Source: G963665545 sp963665545
GTDB taxonomy: Bacteria; Pseudomonadota; Gammaproteobacteria; Xanthomonadales; SZUA-36
NCBI GenBank assembly: GCA_963665545.2
Contig: CAXXKZ010000012.1
Location: forward strand, 1 to 64,000
DNA length: 64,000 nucleotides
Direction of reading: 5' to 3'
Shown: one piece after another, positions 19,241 through 28,246 of the stretch
How the letters are laid out: each line of letters starts with the position of its first letter
Position numbering within the stretch: the stretch's first letter is position 1
Made by a program: the position numbers and the translations under genes
Notes under the pieces: model-generated
What the model was told of the DNA's origin: nothing
Seen by the model: only the letters and a program-made list of their open reading frames with translations
The model's database searches: none

Positions 19241-19383
19241 CGTCATCCCGGGCTTGACCCCCCGTCATCCCGGGCTTGACCCGGGACCCATAGTGCCGCA
19301 TCCCCCGTCATCCCGGGCTTGACCCGGGACCCATAGTGCAGTCACACCCCGTCATCCCGGGCTTGACCCGGGACCCATAGTGC
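19241..19383. repeat. four tandem copies of a REP-like palindromic unit
   Basis: The unit begins CGTCATCCCGGGCTTGACCC and runs to ACCCATAGTGC (34 bp). Copies: 19241-19260 (truncated), 19263-19296, 19306-19339 and 19350-19383. Each contains the palindrome CCCGGG-cttga-CCCGGG. Spacers are only about 2-10 bp, so this is a palindromic-repeat cluster, not a CRISPR array. Confidence 0.9.
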
Positions 19384-19525
19384 CTCGGCAACGTTTTCAC
19401 TGCAAAACGGTAACATCAGCCATTCACGGGGCTGACCGGCGCTCATTCTACCTAACACCCAATAGGTCCCGGATTTCGCTGCGCTCTTCCGCGAAGACGA
19501 TACTCGTCACTTGTCCGGGATGACG
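19363..19525. repeat. 163-bp direct repeat, left copy
   Basis: Runs from TTGACCCGGGACCCATAGTG to GTCCGGGATGACG. It matches 22206-22368 with equal length and scattered substitutions, so the S9 peptidase gene sits between direct repeats about 2.8 kb apart. Its left edge overlaps the last REP-like unit. No coding capacity is seen. Confidence 0.88.
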
Positions 19526-19604
19526 GTGCAATAAACAATGTAGTAATGCAGATCCGATAAATTTCGTCTTATCCACTAGTTAACAATAACACAGGAGTTT
19601 CTCC

Positions 19605-22160
19605 ATGCCCGTTCGAATTTTTCTATCGCTTCTTTTGACCCTCTGGGGCCTGACTGCCTGCCAGCAAACCGCCTCACCGCCCGCGCCCACACAACAGGCG
19701 GCGGATGCCGCACCGCCTCGCGCCGAAAAACGCCAGCTTACCGCTGAAGACTACCAGCGGGCAGAGCGATTTCTCTCTGCCAACACAGACAAATACGTGC
19801 GCAATGCAACGGTCACGGCCAACTGGATCGGCGAGGAAGACCGCTTTTGGTACAAGCGGCAGGATGATGCCGGGGACAAGGAGTTCGTGACCGTGGATGC
19901 GGCTACCGGGACCAAGACAGCTTCATTCGATCATGATGCTGTCTCGGCCGCACTGAAGATCGCCATCGAAGCAAAAAAGGTGGCTGACGCCGAGGCCGCA
20001 GCTGATGCCGCTGCCAATGATGGAGATGGCGAAGCCAAAGAAAATAGTGAAGAAGATGGACAGGGGGACGACGATAGCGCTGCCGAGGAGGTTGCGGAAA
20101 CCGGTGCTGATCCGGAGGAAGAAGAAGCCCTGCCCTTCGATACCTTTACCTACAACGAGGACGGCGGCATCGACGTCACGGTCGGCACAGACAATTACAC
20201 CTGTACGGCGCAATCCTGCGAACTCAATGAAGCTGAAGAGCCCGCTTTCGGCCCCGGCTTCACCGTAGCACCCGACGAGGAGTGGGCGGTCTACTTCAAA
20301 GATCACAACCTCTGGCTCAAATCGGCCGATGGCGAAACCGACATCGCCCTGACCACAGATGGCGAAGAAGACATCGGCTATGGAACCGAAGTTGGCACTT
20401 CCACTTCCTACATCACCAAGCTGCGCAGCGGTATGCCGCCTACCCCGATGGTCAAATGGGCGCCAGACTCAAGCAAGTTGGTCACCTTGCGCGTCGACCA
20501 GAGTGAGGTGGGCGAGCTCAGCCTGATTGAGTACGCCCCTGAGGACGGCAGTAACCGGCCCATAACCCACACCTGGCGCTACGCCCTGTCCACCGATGAA
20601 GTCAAACCTACCGGTACCTTCGTCGTGTTCAACGTAAAGCCCCGCAGTCGAATTGACATCGACCACCCGGCCATGGAGTTGCCTTACGACACCATCACCG
20701 GCGCCGACTCCAAGGACATCTGGTGGCATGGTGGCAGCAATGGATTCGGCTTCCTTGACCGCAAGCCCTATGCCCGTGGCTATGCCCTGCACAGCGTGGA
20801 TTTGGCCAGTGGTGAGGTCACCAACCTGTTCAACCGAACGACGGAGCGGACGTCGCATCCAGGCATGAGCTTGGTGTTGCCGCCTCAGGCAAAGCAATTG
20901 GATGATGGGCGATTTATCTATTACTCAGACGAGGACAACTGGGGACACCTCTACTTGCGATCCGCCGATGGCACGACCAGCCAGATCACCAACGGTGACT
21001 GGAATGTTGTGGTGATATTGGAGGTCGATCAAGAGAACGATCGAATCTTCTACGTCCGCACACGACCCGAATCTCAAACGAACCCCTATCATTTTTTTAT
21101 CTACTCCATTGGGTTTGACGGCTCAGACGAACGGCTGTTGACCCCGGCAGACGGAACGCATGGCGCCGGTCTGTTTGGCCTGTTGTTTTCCGGTGGCAGC
21201 TTCTTCTCGGCCAGCGGAAAATATTTTGTCGACAACTTTGCCAGCATCGAAAACCCCGGTACATCCGAGCTGCGCGATATCGACAACAATCTGATTGCGG
21301 TGCTGGAAAGCGCAGATATTTCACCGCTCCAAGAGGGCGGACTGGTGCCACCAGAGGCATTCACAGCCACGGCTGCCGACGGTCAAACGACCCTCTATGG
21401 TGTGATGCACTTCCCCAGCAATTTTGATCCGGCAAAACAGTACCCGATTATCGACTCGATTTACCCGGGTCCACAGGTCTCAAGGGTGGCGCATGACATG
21501 ATCAATTCCATGTTCAGCTTCGCCTCACCGCAAACGCTGGCTGAACTGGGGTTTATTGTCATCACTGTTGACGGGCGCGGCACACCCGGGCGCAGCCGTG
21601 ATTACCTCTATCCACCAGGCGTCAATGTGCTGGCCACCGCCGGATTCCTGGAAGATCACGTGGCCGCGATGGAACAACTCGCCCAACGCCATGCCTTCAT
21701 TGATATTGACCGTGTAGGCATTTACGGCTGGTCAGGTGGAGGCTATGCCTCAACCCATGCCATGTTTATGTTCCCTGACTTCTTCAAGGTGGCGGTATCG
21801 GGCGCAGGCAACCACGACCAACGCACCTATATTCCTGTCTGGGGCGAGTCTTACATAGGCCGTGACAATGGCGAAAATTTCATTGCCGCTTCCAACCCCC
21901 ATATGGCCGAGAATCTCAAGGGCAAGCTGTACCTTGTACATGGTCTGCTGGACGACAATGTCCATCCGGCCAACACCATGCAGGTGGTCCAGGCACTGAT
22001 AAATGCCAACAAGGACTTCGACTTGCTTACATTGCCCAATTCCAATCACGGCCCGGGAGCCGCCACGGCCTATTTCACACGCCGCCAGTGGGACTACTTT
22101 GTAACCCACTTGCAGGGCGCCATTCCACCAAAGAGATACGAAATCAAACTTGACCAATAG
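19605..22160 (+). CDS. S9 family peptidase (DPP-IV/prolyl oligopeptidase type), lipoprotein
   Basis: 851 residues. The lipobox LTAC puts the acylated Cys at residue 19, so it is probably membrane-anchored in the envelope. Residues ~40-560 form the beta-propeller. Residues ~123-177 are an Ala/Asp/Glu-rich acidic insert (GDGEAKENSEEDGQGDDDS) not typical of the family. The catalytic domain carries GWSGGGYAS with Ser710, HGLLDDNVHP with Asp783, and NSNHGPG with His815. It is expected to cleave dipeptides, often after Pro or Ala, from peptide N-termini. It is flanked by 163-bp direct repeats, and its TAG stop lies in a copy of the repeat motif AATAGGTCCCGGAT, so the repeat reaches into the gene end. 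Confidence 0.92.
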   Translation: MPVRIFLSLLLTLWGLTACQQTASPPAPTQQAADAAPPRAEKRQLTAEDYQRAERFLSANTDKYVRNATVTANWIGEEDRFWYKRQDDAGDKEFVTVDAATGTKTASFDHDAVSAALKIAIEAKKVADAEAAADAAANDGDGEAKENSEEDGQGDDDSAAEEVAETGADPEEEEALPFDTFTYNEDGGIDVTVGTDNYTCTAQSCELNEAEEPAFGPGFTVAPDEEWAVYFKDHNLWLKSADGETDIALTTDGEEDIGYGTEVGTSTSYITKLRSGMPPTPMVKWAPDSSKLVTLRVDQSEVGELSLIEYAPEDGSNRPITHTWRYALSTDEVKPTGTFVVFNVKPRSRIDIDHPAMELPYDTITGADSKDIWWHGGSNGFGFLDRKPYARGYALHSVDLASGEVTNLFNRTTERTSHPGMSLVLPPQAKQLDDGRFIYYSDEDNWGHLYLRSADGTTSQITNGDWNVVVILEVDQENDRIFYVRTRPESQTNPYHFFIYSIGFDGSDERLLTPADGTHGAGLFGLLFSGGSFFSASGKYFVDNFASIENPGTSELRDIDNNLIAVLESADISPLQEGGLVPPEAFTATAADGQTTLYGVMHFPSNFDPAKQYPIIDSIYPGPQVSRVAHDMINSMFSFASPQTLAELGFIVITVDGRGTPGRSRDYLYPPGVNVLATAGFLEDHVAAMEQLAQRHAFIDIDRVGIYGWSGGGYASTHAMFMFPDFFKVAVSGAGNHDQRTYIPVWGESYIGRDNGENFIAASNPHMAENLKGKLYLVHGLLDDNVHPANTMQVVQALINANKDFDLLTLPNSNHGPGAATAYFTRRQWDYFVTHLQGAIPPKRYEIKLDQ

Positions 22161-22368
22161 GTCCCGGATCGCGCTGCGCTTGTCCGGGATGACGATACTC
22201 GTCACTTGACCCGGGACCCACAGTGCCTTGGCAATGTTATCACTGCGAAACGGTCACATCAGCCATTCACGGAGCTGACCGGCGCTCATTCTAACCAACG
22301 CCGAATAGGTCCCGGATTTCGCTGCGCTCCTCCGGGATGACGATACTCGTCACTTGTCCGGGATGACG
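22155..22368. repeat. partial repeat plus 163-bp direct repeat, right copy
   Basis: 22155-22205 holds a shortened copy (AATAGGTCCCGGAT ... GACGATACTCGTCACTTG) and 22206-22368 the full right copy of the repeat at 19363-19525. The first bases overlap the S9 stop codon. Nothing coding is seen from 22161 to 22450. Confidence 0.88.
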
Positions 22369-22450
22369 TACCAGTAATGTTTTCCTGAAATTTTCCGTCT
22401 TAACCACTAGCAACATCGTCGCGGGGCAGACCCATAAAGGAATAAAGACC

Positions 22451-24408
22451 ATGACCACATTTTTCATCACTCTGGCGTTCGCGTTTTTACCTCTTCTGAC
22501 GCTGGCCCAGGATGCCGAAACGCCTGCCCCGGCGAAGCCCGAAGCCCTGCCCGGCCTGGAGGCATTCGTCGACGGCGCCGTGGAGGCGGTGATGGCCGAG
22601 CACAAGGCGCTGCCCGGCGTCACAATGTCTGTTGTCAAAGATGGCGAAGTCATCCTCCTCAAGGGCTATGGCATGGCCGATGTCGAATCAAAAACACCGG
22701 TTGATCCTGAAAAAAGCCTATTCCGAATCGGCTCGATCAGCAAGACCTTCACGGGCCTGGCTGTAATGCAGCTGGGTTGAGCAAGGCAAGCTGGACCTGG
22801 ACGCAGACGTCAATAGCTATCTCACGGCCTTCAAGATCCCGGAGGCTTTCGGCCAACCGATTACTTTGCGCTCCCTGCTGTCCCATCGTGCCGGCTTTGA
22901 GGACAGCTTTGCCGACCACCTTTTTAAACGCAATGCTGATGAAGTTTTGCCGCTGGGTGAGTACCCGGCGAAATACATGCCCAAGCGGGTGCGCCCACCA
23001 GGCCAGACCAGCACCTATACCAACTACGGCATCACGCTGGCTGGATATCTCGTCGAAGTCGTCTCGGGCGTGAACTATGCCAGCTATATCGAGGAGAACA
23101 TATTCAAACCGCTGGGTATGCATCACTCCACCGTGCGTGAGCCTCTGGGCGCAGGCCGTGAGAACAACATCTCAGCCGAATTGGAGCCCTTGATCGCGAC
23201 AGGCTACAGCAAGGGTCCCGACGGCAAACCGCTGGCTAAGCCCTTTGATTTTGTCGGACAGGTCGGTCCCGCCGGTTCGATCTCATCCACTGCCCTTGAT
23301 ATGGGGCGCTACATGATTTCGAGGCTCGAATATGACCGCTATGACGGCGGCCGTCTGGTCAGCCCTCAAACCACGGCAAGGATGCGCTATCGCCTGTACA
23401 ACGACCGGCCATTGACCATGGATATGGGTCACGCCATGGGCGAAGGCTGGTTTGACGGCTACCGCTGGCGCTGGCACAACGGCGGTACTTCAACATTTTT
23501 CTCGGATATGACCCTGTACCCGGAGTTGAAGCTGGGCATCTTCATTTCGACCAACTCGACTGATGGTGGCCCGGTTGCTTCGGGCTCGATCCCGCGGCTG
23601 CTTTTTTGAGCATTACTATCCTTCGAAACTGACATTTGTTGCACCGCAACCTCCGGCTGACTTTGCCCAGCGCGGGCAGAAGTACGCCGGACAATTCCTG
23701 CTCTCACGGCGCTCATACACCAAGCTCGAAAAGCTCGCCGCCTTGTCCGGCGTAGTCAAATTTGAGGTCGATGAAGATGGCTACCTGGTACAGACTCTAG
23801 GCGGGCGTCAGACCCGCTGGAGTGAAGTCGAACCCGGTGTGTTCCAGTCGGCCGAGGAGGACCCTGAAGGCCGTGGGCGTTCGCGCTACCTGTATTTCTA
23901 CGAGGACGAAGACGGCGTGCCGGTGCGTGCGTCCTTTCCGGCAAATGACCCCATCCGGATTACTTACCTGCAGAGCCCGGCCTTCTTTTTCCTGGCCTTG
24001 GGATTGGCTGTTTTCTTATCGCTGACAACGCTGCTCGGCGCCTGGCGGCGGGCCCGCAGAGGGCTCGATCAAACCGGTGGTGGGCGTTGGGCGAGCAGGC
24101 TTGCCATGCTGGCTGCCGTCTCGGTCCTGGTTGCGGCAGGCGGGCTTGGTATGGTGACTGCCGCGGCTGCCAGCGGCAACATCGATACGTTGATGTTCGG
24201 TTGGCCGGGCAATGCGCTCAAGACCACCGTATTTGCAACGCTGGCGATCATCGCTCTGGCTGTCGGCATGGTGCTGTTGCTCATTTTCGCGTGGCGAGAG
24301 CCCGGCTGGAGCGGCTGGCGCCGATTCCACTACACACTGTTTACGCTAAGCCTGCTGATGATGGCATTCGCATTCAATGAGTGGAACATGGTGGGGTTTA
24401 AGTTCTAA
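22451..24408 (+). pseudogene. serine hydrolase (beta-lactamase family) with two homopolymer frameshifts
   Basis: Three consecutive frames encode one protein. 22451-~22773: signal peptide, SISK at residues 95-98, then VMQLG and stop. ~22774-23605: resumes with VEQGKLDLDADVNSY after one extra G in GGG (near 22774). ~23607-24408: resumes with EHYYPSKLTF after one extra T in a T6 run (near 23605). Removing two bases gives 652 codons, matching in size and order the intact 644-residue paralog at 1887-3821, including C-terminal membrane helices. Both lesions are +1 in homopolymers, so sequencing error must be excluded. The end overlaps the convergent CocE gene by 4 bp. Confidence 0.85.
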
Positions 24409-26273
24409 TTACCCAATCCGCCTTCAACAACCGGCAAAACCAGGCTTGAACCGGCGTCGCCGCCACTGCGCACAGCCAGGTTGATTTCACCCTCGGGTGG
24501 TAATTGATCAAATACCGCTGCGTCAGCGCCGGCAATGGCCAGACGCAGTCGGTGACCTGGTTGAATCAGCGCTGCAATAGGCCAAAGCTGTATTTGTACT
24601 TCGACAAATTCCCCTGGCGGCATTGGCGCCGCATCCGCACGATTGAAGGAGTGATAGGGCTTGCCGGTATCGTAGTAGGGATTGTCTACGGTTTTGCGAT
24701 GGATCAGGCGTAATCCCCCTTCAGTGAGGTAGCGGCTGCGCCCATCGGGGTCAACATCTTCGAGATAAACGATCACCATGCCGTCCTCGCGGTCCGAGCT
24801 AATTTGCAGGTTGAGGACGGCGTGTCCGGCAATTTGCACAGCCTCCTCAAGCGGTTCCGTGGTGAATGTAAGCATGCGCTCGTCCATCGCGCCCCGATCA
24901 TCGAGGTTGACGATCGGCCGTCCCATCTGCGCCATCCATCGGTTGCCATCGCCGGTGTTCACTTCCCGATCTACAGTGTAGCGATCCGTACCGGCTGCTA
25001 CTTCACCCGTGCTCAATACTCCGCCTTTCCCGAAATTCAGTGTCATCGGGCGAGAACCGGCCGGGGGCCAAACGTCGGTGTCATGGAATGCCTCTTCTCC
25101 CAGGTTGAAATAACGCATCGCAGGCCATGAGCTGACTTCATTCGCGATGCCCTTCAAATGGTGATCAAAAAAGCTCAGGCGCATCTCAAATTGCCGCGCC
25201 TCGCTGGGTTGATGGTCAAGCGATTCGTCACTCACCGTGTAGGAACTGGCATGCCCCCGTCCACCGTGCGTGCCAGCCGTGATGAGGACTTTTTGCGGAT
25301 TGCTGAAATGATTGAATCGCTGCAAGGTGCCGTCGGCGGTACCGGCATCCATCCAGCTCACAAACACCAGCATGGGTACGCCGGAGCGCTCGATATCGGC
25401 CTTGTAATGCAGTGGCCCGATTTCCGCCCAGCTGACGCCGTCTCCGAGGATATCGTCGCGGAATTCATGGGCCGCGGCGAGCTTGTTCACGTCCGGATTC
25501 TTCTCGTGGTCCTTGTGCGCCTGTTTGAGCAGGGTGCCCTCAACATCGACCTCCACCGGATTGACTACCGCGCCCAGTTGTGGATCACCGTGGTCCATCC
25601 ACCCAACCAACTGCCCCCAGGTTGAAATGAACGAACTGGCCAGCAGGCCATAGGGGCGAATGGGACTGGCATAACCATCAAAGTCCGACCAACCCGGGAT
25701 CACCGCCTTTACCGCCGGGTGATTGACCACGGCGAGTAGTTCGGCTGTCGTTCCGGTGTAGGACGTACCGTAGGAACCAACATTGCCATTGGACCAATCC
25801 TGAGCCACCAGCCAGTCCACAACCGCATAGGCGTCCTGGACTTCTTCGGGGCCGTATTCCGCCGGCCGCGTTCCAAACGAGGCGCCGCTGCCGCGCGCAT
25901 CAACTTTTACAATGGCATAGCCGTGCTCCAGAAGAAAATTGTCCAACTTCCCCAGGGCGGGATTTTTCTCACCGGTTTCCGGATTGATCGTCGATCGCAA
26001 GTAACGCGTCAGCACCAGTAAGACTGGATGCTTTTCCCCATCAGCCCTGCCCGCAGGAAGATGCACATCGAGCGCCAGCCTGGTGCCATCCCTGGCCGGC
26101 ACATAATAGGACGAGGTGACAATCTCTTCAGAAACAGCAGGCTGGCCGGTAGCCGGAACGGGATCTGTGGTGACGGCTTGTGCCCCCTGCGTGTCATTGT
26201 CCTGCGCACAGCCATAAAGCGACAAAATCGCAACTGCCAGTAGTGCACTTCGAAGCGTCAGGAATTGTTTCAT
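24405..26273 (-). CDS. CocE/NonD (S15) family hydrolase, lipoprotein
   Basis: 622 residues, complete. Lipobox LYGC puts the acylated Cys at residue 22. The core includes ARDGTRLALDVHLP, ARGSGASFGTRP and the nucleophile elbow VGSYGTSYTGTTAELL with Ser171. The C-terminal jelly roll (GHRLRLAIAGADAAVFD) is typical of X-Pro dipeptidyl-peptidase/cocaine-esterase-like enzymes. It is an acyl or peptidyl hydrolase of the envelope with unknown substrate. It is only moderately similar to the partial homolog at 1-1864. Its start is divergent from the ilv promoter region. Confidence 0.9.
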   Translation of the reverse strand: MKQFLTLRSALLAVAILSLYGCAQDNDTQGAQAVTTDPVPATGQPAVSEEIVTSSYYVPARDGTRLALDVHLPAGRADGEKHPVLLVLTRYLRSTINPETGEKNPALGKLDNFLLEHGYAIVKVDARGSGASFGTRPAEYGPEEVQDAYAVVDWLVAQDWSNGNVGSYGTSYTGTTAELLAVVNHPAVKAVIPGWSDFDGYASPIRPYGLLASSFISTWGQLVGWMDHGDPQLGAVVNPVEVDVEGTLLKQAHKDHEKNPDVNKLAAAHEFRDDILGDGVSWAEIGPLHYKADIERSGVPMLVFVSWMDAGTADGTLQRFNHFSNPQKVLITAGTHGGRGHASSYTVSDESLDHQPSEARQFEMRLSFFDHHLKGIANEVSSWPAMRYFNLGEEAFHDTDVWPPAGSRPMTLNFGKGGVLSTGEVAAGTDRYTVDREVNTGDGNRWMAQMGRPIVNLDDRGAMDERMLTFTTEPLEEAVQIAGHAVLNLQISSDREDGMVIVYLEDVDPDGRSRYLTEGGLRLIHRKTVDNPYYDTGKPYHSFNRADAAPMPPGEFVEVQIQLWPIAALIQPGHRLRLAIAGADAAVFDQLPPEGEINLAVRSGGDAGSSLVLPVVEGGLGN

Positions 26274-26328
26274 GGTTTGGAATTCCAGTTGTAAATTAAG
26301 GAGGTGGACAATTGTTCACACAAAAGGG

Positions 26329-26357
26329 TTGACTTGCAATTATGCCTGTGGTGTTAT
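26329..26357 (+). promoter_or_regulatory. candidate sigma70 promoter of the ilv leader
   Basis: TTGACT (26329-26334), 17-bp spacer, TGTTAT (26352-26357). The predicted start point is near 26364, which coincides with the ATG of the longest reasonable leader peptide, so the leader could be translated with little or no 5' UTR. Confidence 0.5.
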
Positions 26358-26363
26358 CGACGA

Positions 26364-26498
26364 ATGCGTACTCGTATGGGCAACTTTTCGAATTCAATCA
26401 GCCGCACCGCGGATGATGTGTCTGTGCGCGTTCTGGGCCTGCTTATCCTGGTGAGCATTATTGTGCTTCTAATTAGCAGCGGAGCGGGTACTGGTTAG
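26364..26498 (+). CDS. branched-chain amino acid leader peptide (ilv attenuation)
   Basis: 44 codons from ATG 26364 (40 from ATG 26376). The end contains V-S-V-R-V-L-G-L-L-I-L-V-S-I-I-V-L-L-I: 15 of 19 residues are Val, Leu or Ile. The TAG at 26496-26498 is followed 23 bp later by a strong terminator and then by ilvD. This is the classic layout of ilv leader peptides: ribosomes starved for charged Ile/Leu/Val tRNA stall in the run and prevent termination. The hydrophobic run could alone suggest a tiny membrane protein, but its position and the RNA pairing favour a leader. Confidence 0.8.
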   Translation: MRTRMGNFSNSISRTADDVSVRVLGLLILVSIIVLLISSGAGTG

Positions 26499-26552
26499 CA
26501 ACAAAACAAAAAACACCAAGAAACCCGCTCCAGAAAGAGCGGGTTTTTTTTT
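26481..26552 (+). terminator. transcription attenuator of ilvD operon
   Basis: Terminator stem AACCCGCTC (26522-26530) and GAGCGGGTT (26537-26545) with loop CAGAAA and T9 (26544-26552). A competing strand GGAGCGGGT (26481-26489), in the last codons of the leader peptide, is perfectly complementary to ACCCGCTCC (26523-26531) and would form an antiterminator when the ribosome stalls upstream. A ribosome at the leader stop would cover it and let the terminator form. Confidence 0.85.
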
Positions 26553-26572
26553 GCACAGAGACGAGAGAAAAA

Positions 26573-28246
26573 ATGCGTAGCGACCAAATCAAGAAAGGAA
26601 ATGATCGGGCCCCGGCCCGGGCCATGCTCAGGGCCACCGGCCTGAGCGATGCCGAACTGGCGCAACCGATGATTGCCGTGGTCAATACCTGGTCTGACGT
26701 TAGCCCATGCAATATTCACCTGCGGGCGTTGGCCGAACCGCTCAAGCAGGGCATCCGAGAGGCGGGTGGCACGCCGGTGGAGTTTGGCGCGCCGATGGTC
26801 ACAGATGGAATCTCCATGGGTTCTGAGGGTATGAAAGCCTCATTGATGTCGCGAGAGTTGGTGGCTGATTCAATTGAGCTGGTGACCCGCGGCCATTGCC
26901 TTGACGGCGTAGTCGCACTGGTTGGCTGTGACAAGACCATTCCTGCAGGGGCAATGGCTGTTGCCAGGTTGGACATACCGGGCCTGGTGGTCTACGGCGG
27001 CTCCATCATGCCCGGCGAACACAAAGGTATCGCGATCACCATCCAGGATGTATTCGAGGCCGTTGGCGCGCGCGCTGCCGGCAGCATCGATGACGCAGAA
27101 CTGGCAGAAATTGAGAAGGCTGCCTGCCCCGGCGCCGGCGCCTGTGGCGGGCAATTCACGGCCAACACCATGGCCATGGCGCTGACCGCCCTGGGCCTTT
27201 CACCGATGGGCACCAACGATATTCCGGCCGTACACCCCGACAAGGCAGAAGCCATGAGGGCCGCCGGTGCCCTGCTGGTCGAGCAGGTCCGGCAGGGCAA
27301 AAGCGCGCGTGACTACGTGACCCGCGATTCATTGCGCAATGCGGCCACGCTGGTGACCACCACTGCCGGTTCGACCAATGCAGTGCTCCACCTGTTGGCG
27401 ATCGCCCGTGAGGCCGGGGTGGATTTTGACATCGACGAATTCGATGACATCTCCCGGCGTACGCCGGTGATTGGTGATCTCAAGCCTGCAGGACGTTTTA
27501 TGGCGCCAGACCTGTTCGCCGCAGGCGGCACCCGCCTCGTTTTGCAACGCTTGCAGGAGGCCGGCTTGTTGACCGATACCGCAACCGTTACCGGCAAGAC
27601 CCTTTTTCAGGAATGCGCCGCGTATCAGGAATCTGCAGGCCAGGAAGTCGTCGTCGACATCCATAACGCCCTCAAGCCACGCGGCGGATTCGGCGTTTTA
27701 TATGGCAATCTCGCACCGGACGGATGTGTGGCCAAGTTGGCCGGTCACGGGGAATTCACCTTTACCGGGCCGGCAAAGGTGTTCGAAAGCGAAGAGGAGT
27801 GCTTCGCCGCGGTGCAGCAGCAAAAAATAGTAGCGGGAGACCTGATTGTTATCCGCAACGAAGGACCGGTCGGCGGGCCGGGTATGCGCGAAATGCTGGG
27901 CGTCACAGGCGCCATTGTGGGTCAGGGGCTGGGCGATTCGGTGGCTCTGATGACGGACGGCCGCTTCAGCGGAGCCAGCTACGGTTTTGTTGTGGGCCAC
28001 GTCGCGCCCGAGGCTGCCAGGGGCGGGCCCATCGGACTCCTGCGCGAAGGCGACATGATCACCATTGATGTCGAGAATCGAGTGCTTTCAACCGATGCAG
28101 ACCTTGAATCGAGAAGGGGCGAAACGCGCACTCGCCCCCGCCAATACACCAGTGGCGTTATGGCCAAGTACGCCAGTATGGTTTCCTGCGCATCAGATGG
28201 TGCTGTCACTGCATTCCCTTATTCAGATGATGAGCAAGCGCCATGA
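26573..28246 (+). CDS. ilvD: dihydroxy-acid dehydratase
   Basis: 557 residues, typical of the shorter IlvD/Edd family. It dehydrates 2,3-dihydroxy-3-methylvalerate and -isovalerate in isoleucine and valine synthesis. Iron-sulfur ligand cysteines are visible: SPCNIHL (Cys46), VGCDKTIPAG (Cys119) and CPGAGACGGQF (Cys191). C-terminal GPVGGPGMREM and the ALMTDGRFSG motif confirm the family. It lies directly behind the attenuator. Its TGA overlaps the ATG of the next gene (ATGA at 28243-28246). Confidence 0.95.
   Translation: MRSDQIKKGNDRAPARAMLRATGLSDAELAQPMIAVVNTWSDVSPCNIHLRALAEPLKQGIREAGGTPVEFGAPMVTDGISMGSEGMKASLMSRELVADSIELVTRGHCLDGVVALVGCDKTIPAGAMAVARLDIPGLVVYGGSIMPGEHKGIAITIQDVFEAVGARAAGSIDDAELAEIEKAACPGAGACGGQFTANTMAMALTALGLSPMGTNDIPAVHPDKAEAMRAAGALLVEQVRQGKSARDYVTRDSLRNAATLVTTTAGSTNAVLHLLAIAREAGVDFDIDEFDDISRRTPVIGDLKPAGRFMAPDLFAAGGTRLVLQRLQEAGLLTDTATVTGKTLFQECAAYQESAGQEVVVDIHNALKPRGGFGVLYGNLAPDGCVAKLAGHGEFTFTGPAKVFESEEECFAAVQQQKIVAGDLIVIRNEGPVGGPGMREMLGVTGAIVGQGLGDSVALMTDGRFSGASYGFVVGHVAPEAARGGPIGLLREGDMITIDVENRVLSTDADLESRRGETRTRPRQYTSGVMAKYASMVSCASDGAVTAFPYSDDEQAP

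Noticed and set aside
19241..19383. CRISPR-like tandem repeats
   Set aside because: Spacers are only about 2-10 bp and no cas genes are present; the units are REP-like palindromes.
19605..22160. Composite transposon formed by the 163-bp repeats
   Set aside because: The repeats carry no transposase and no target duplication is visible, so only recombination potential is claimed.
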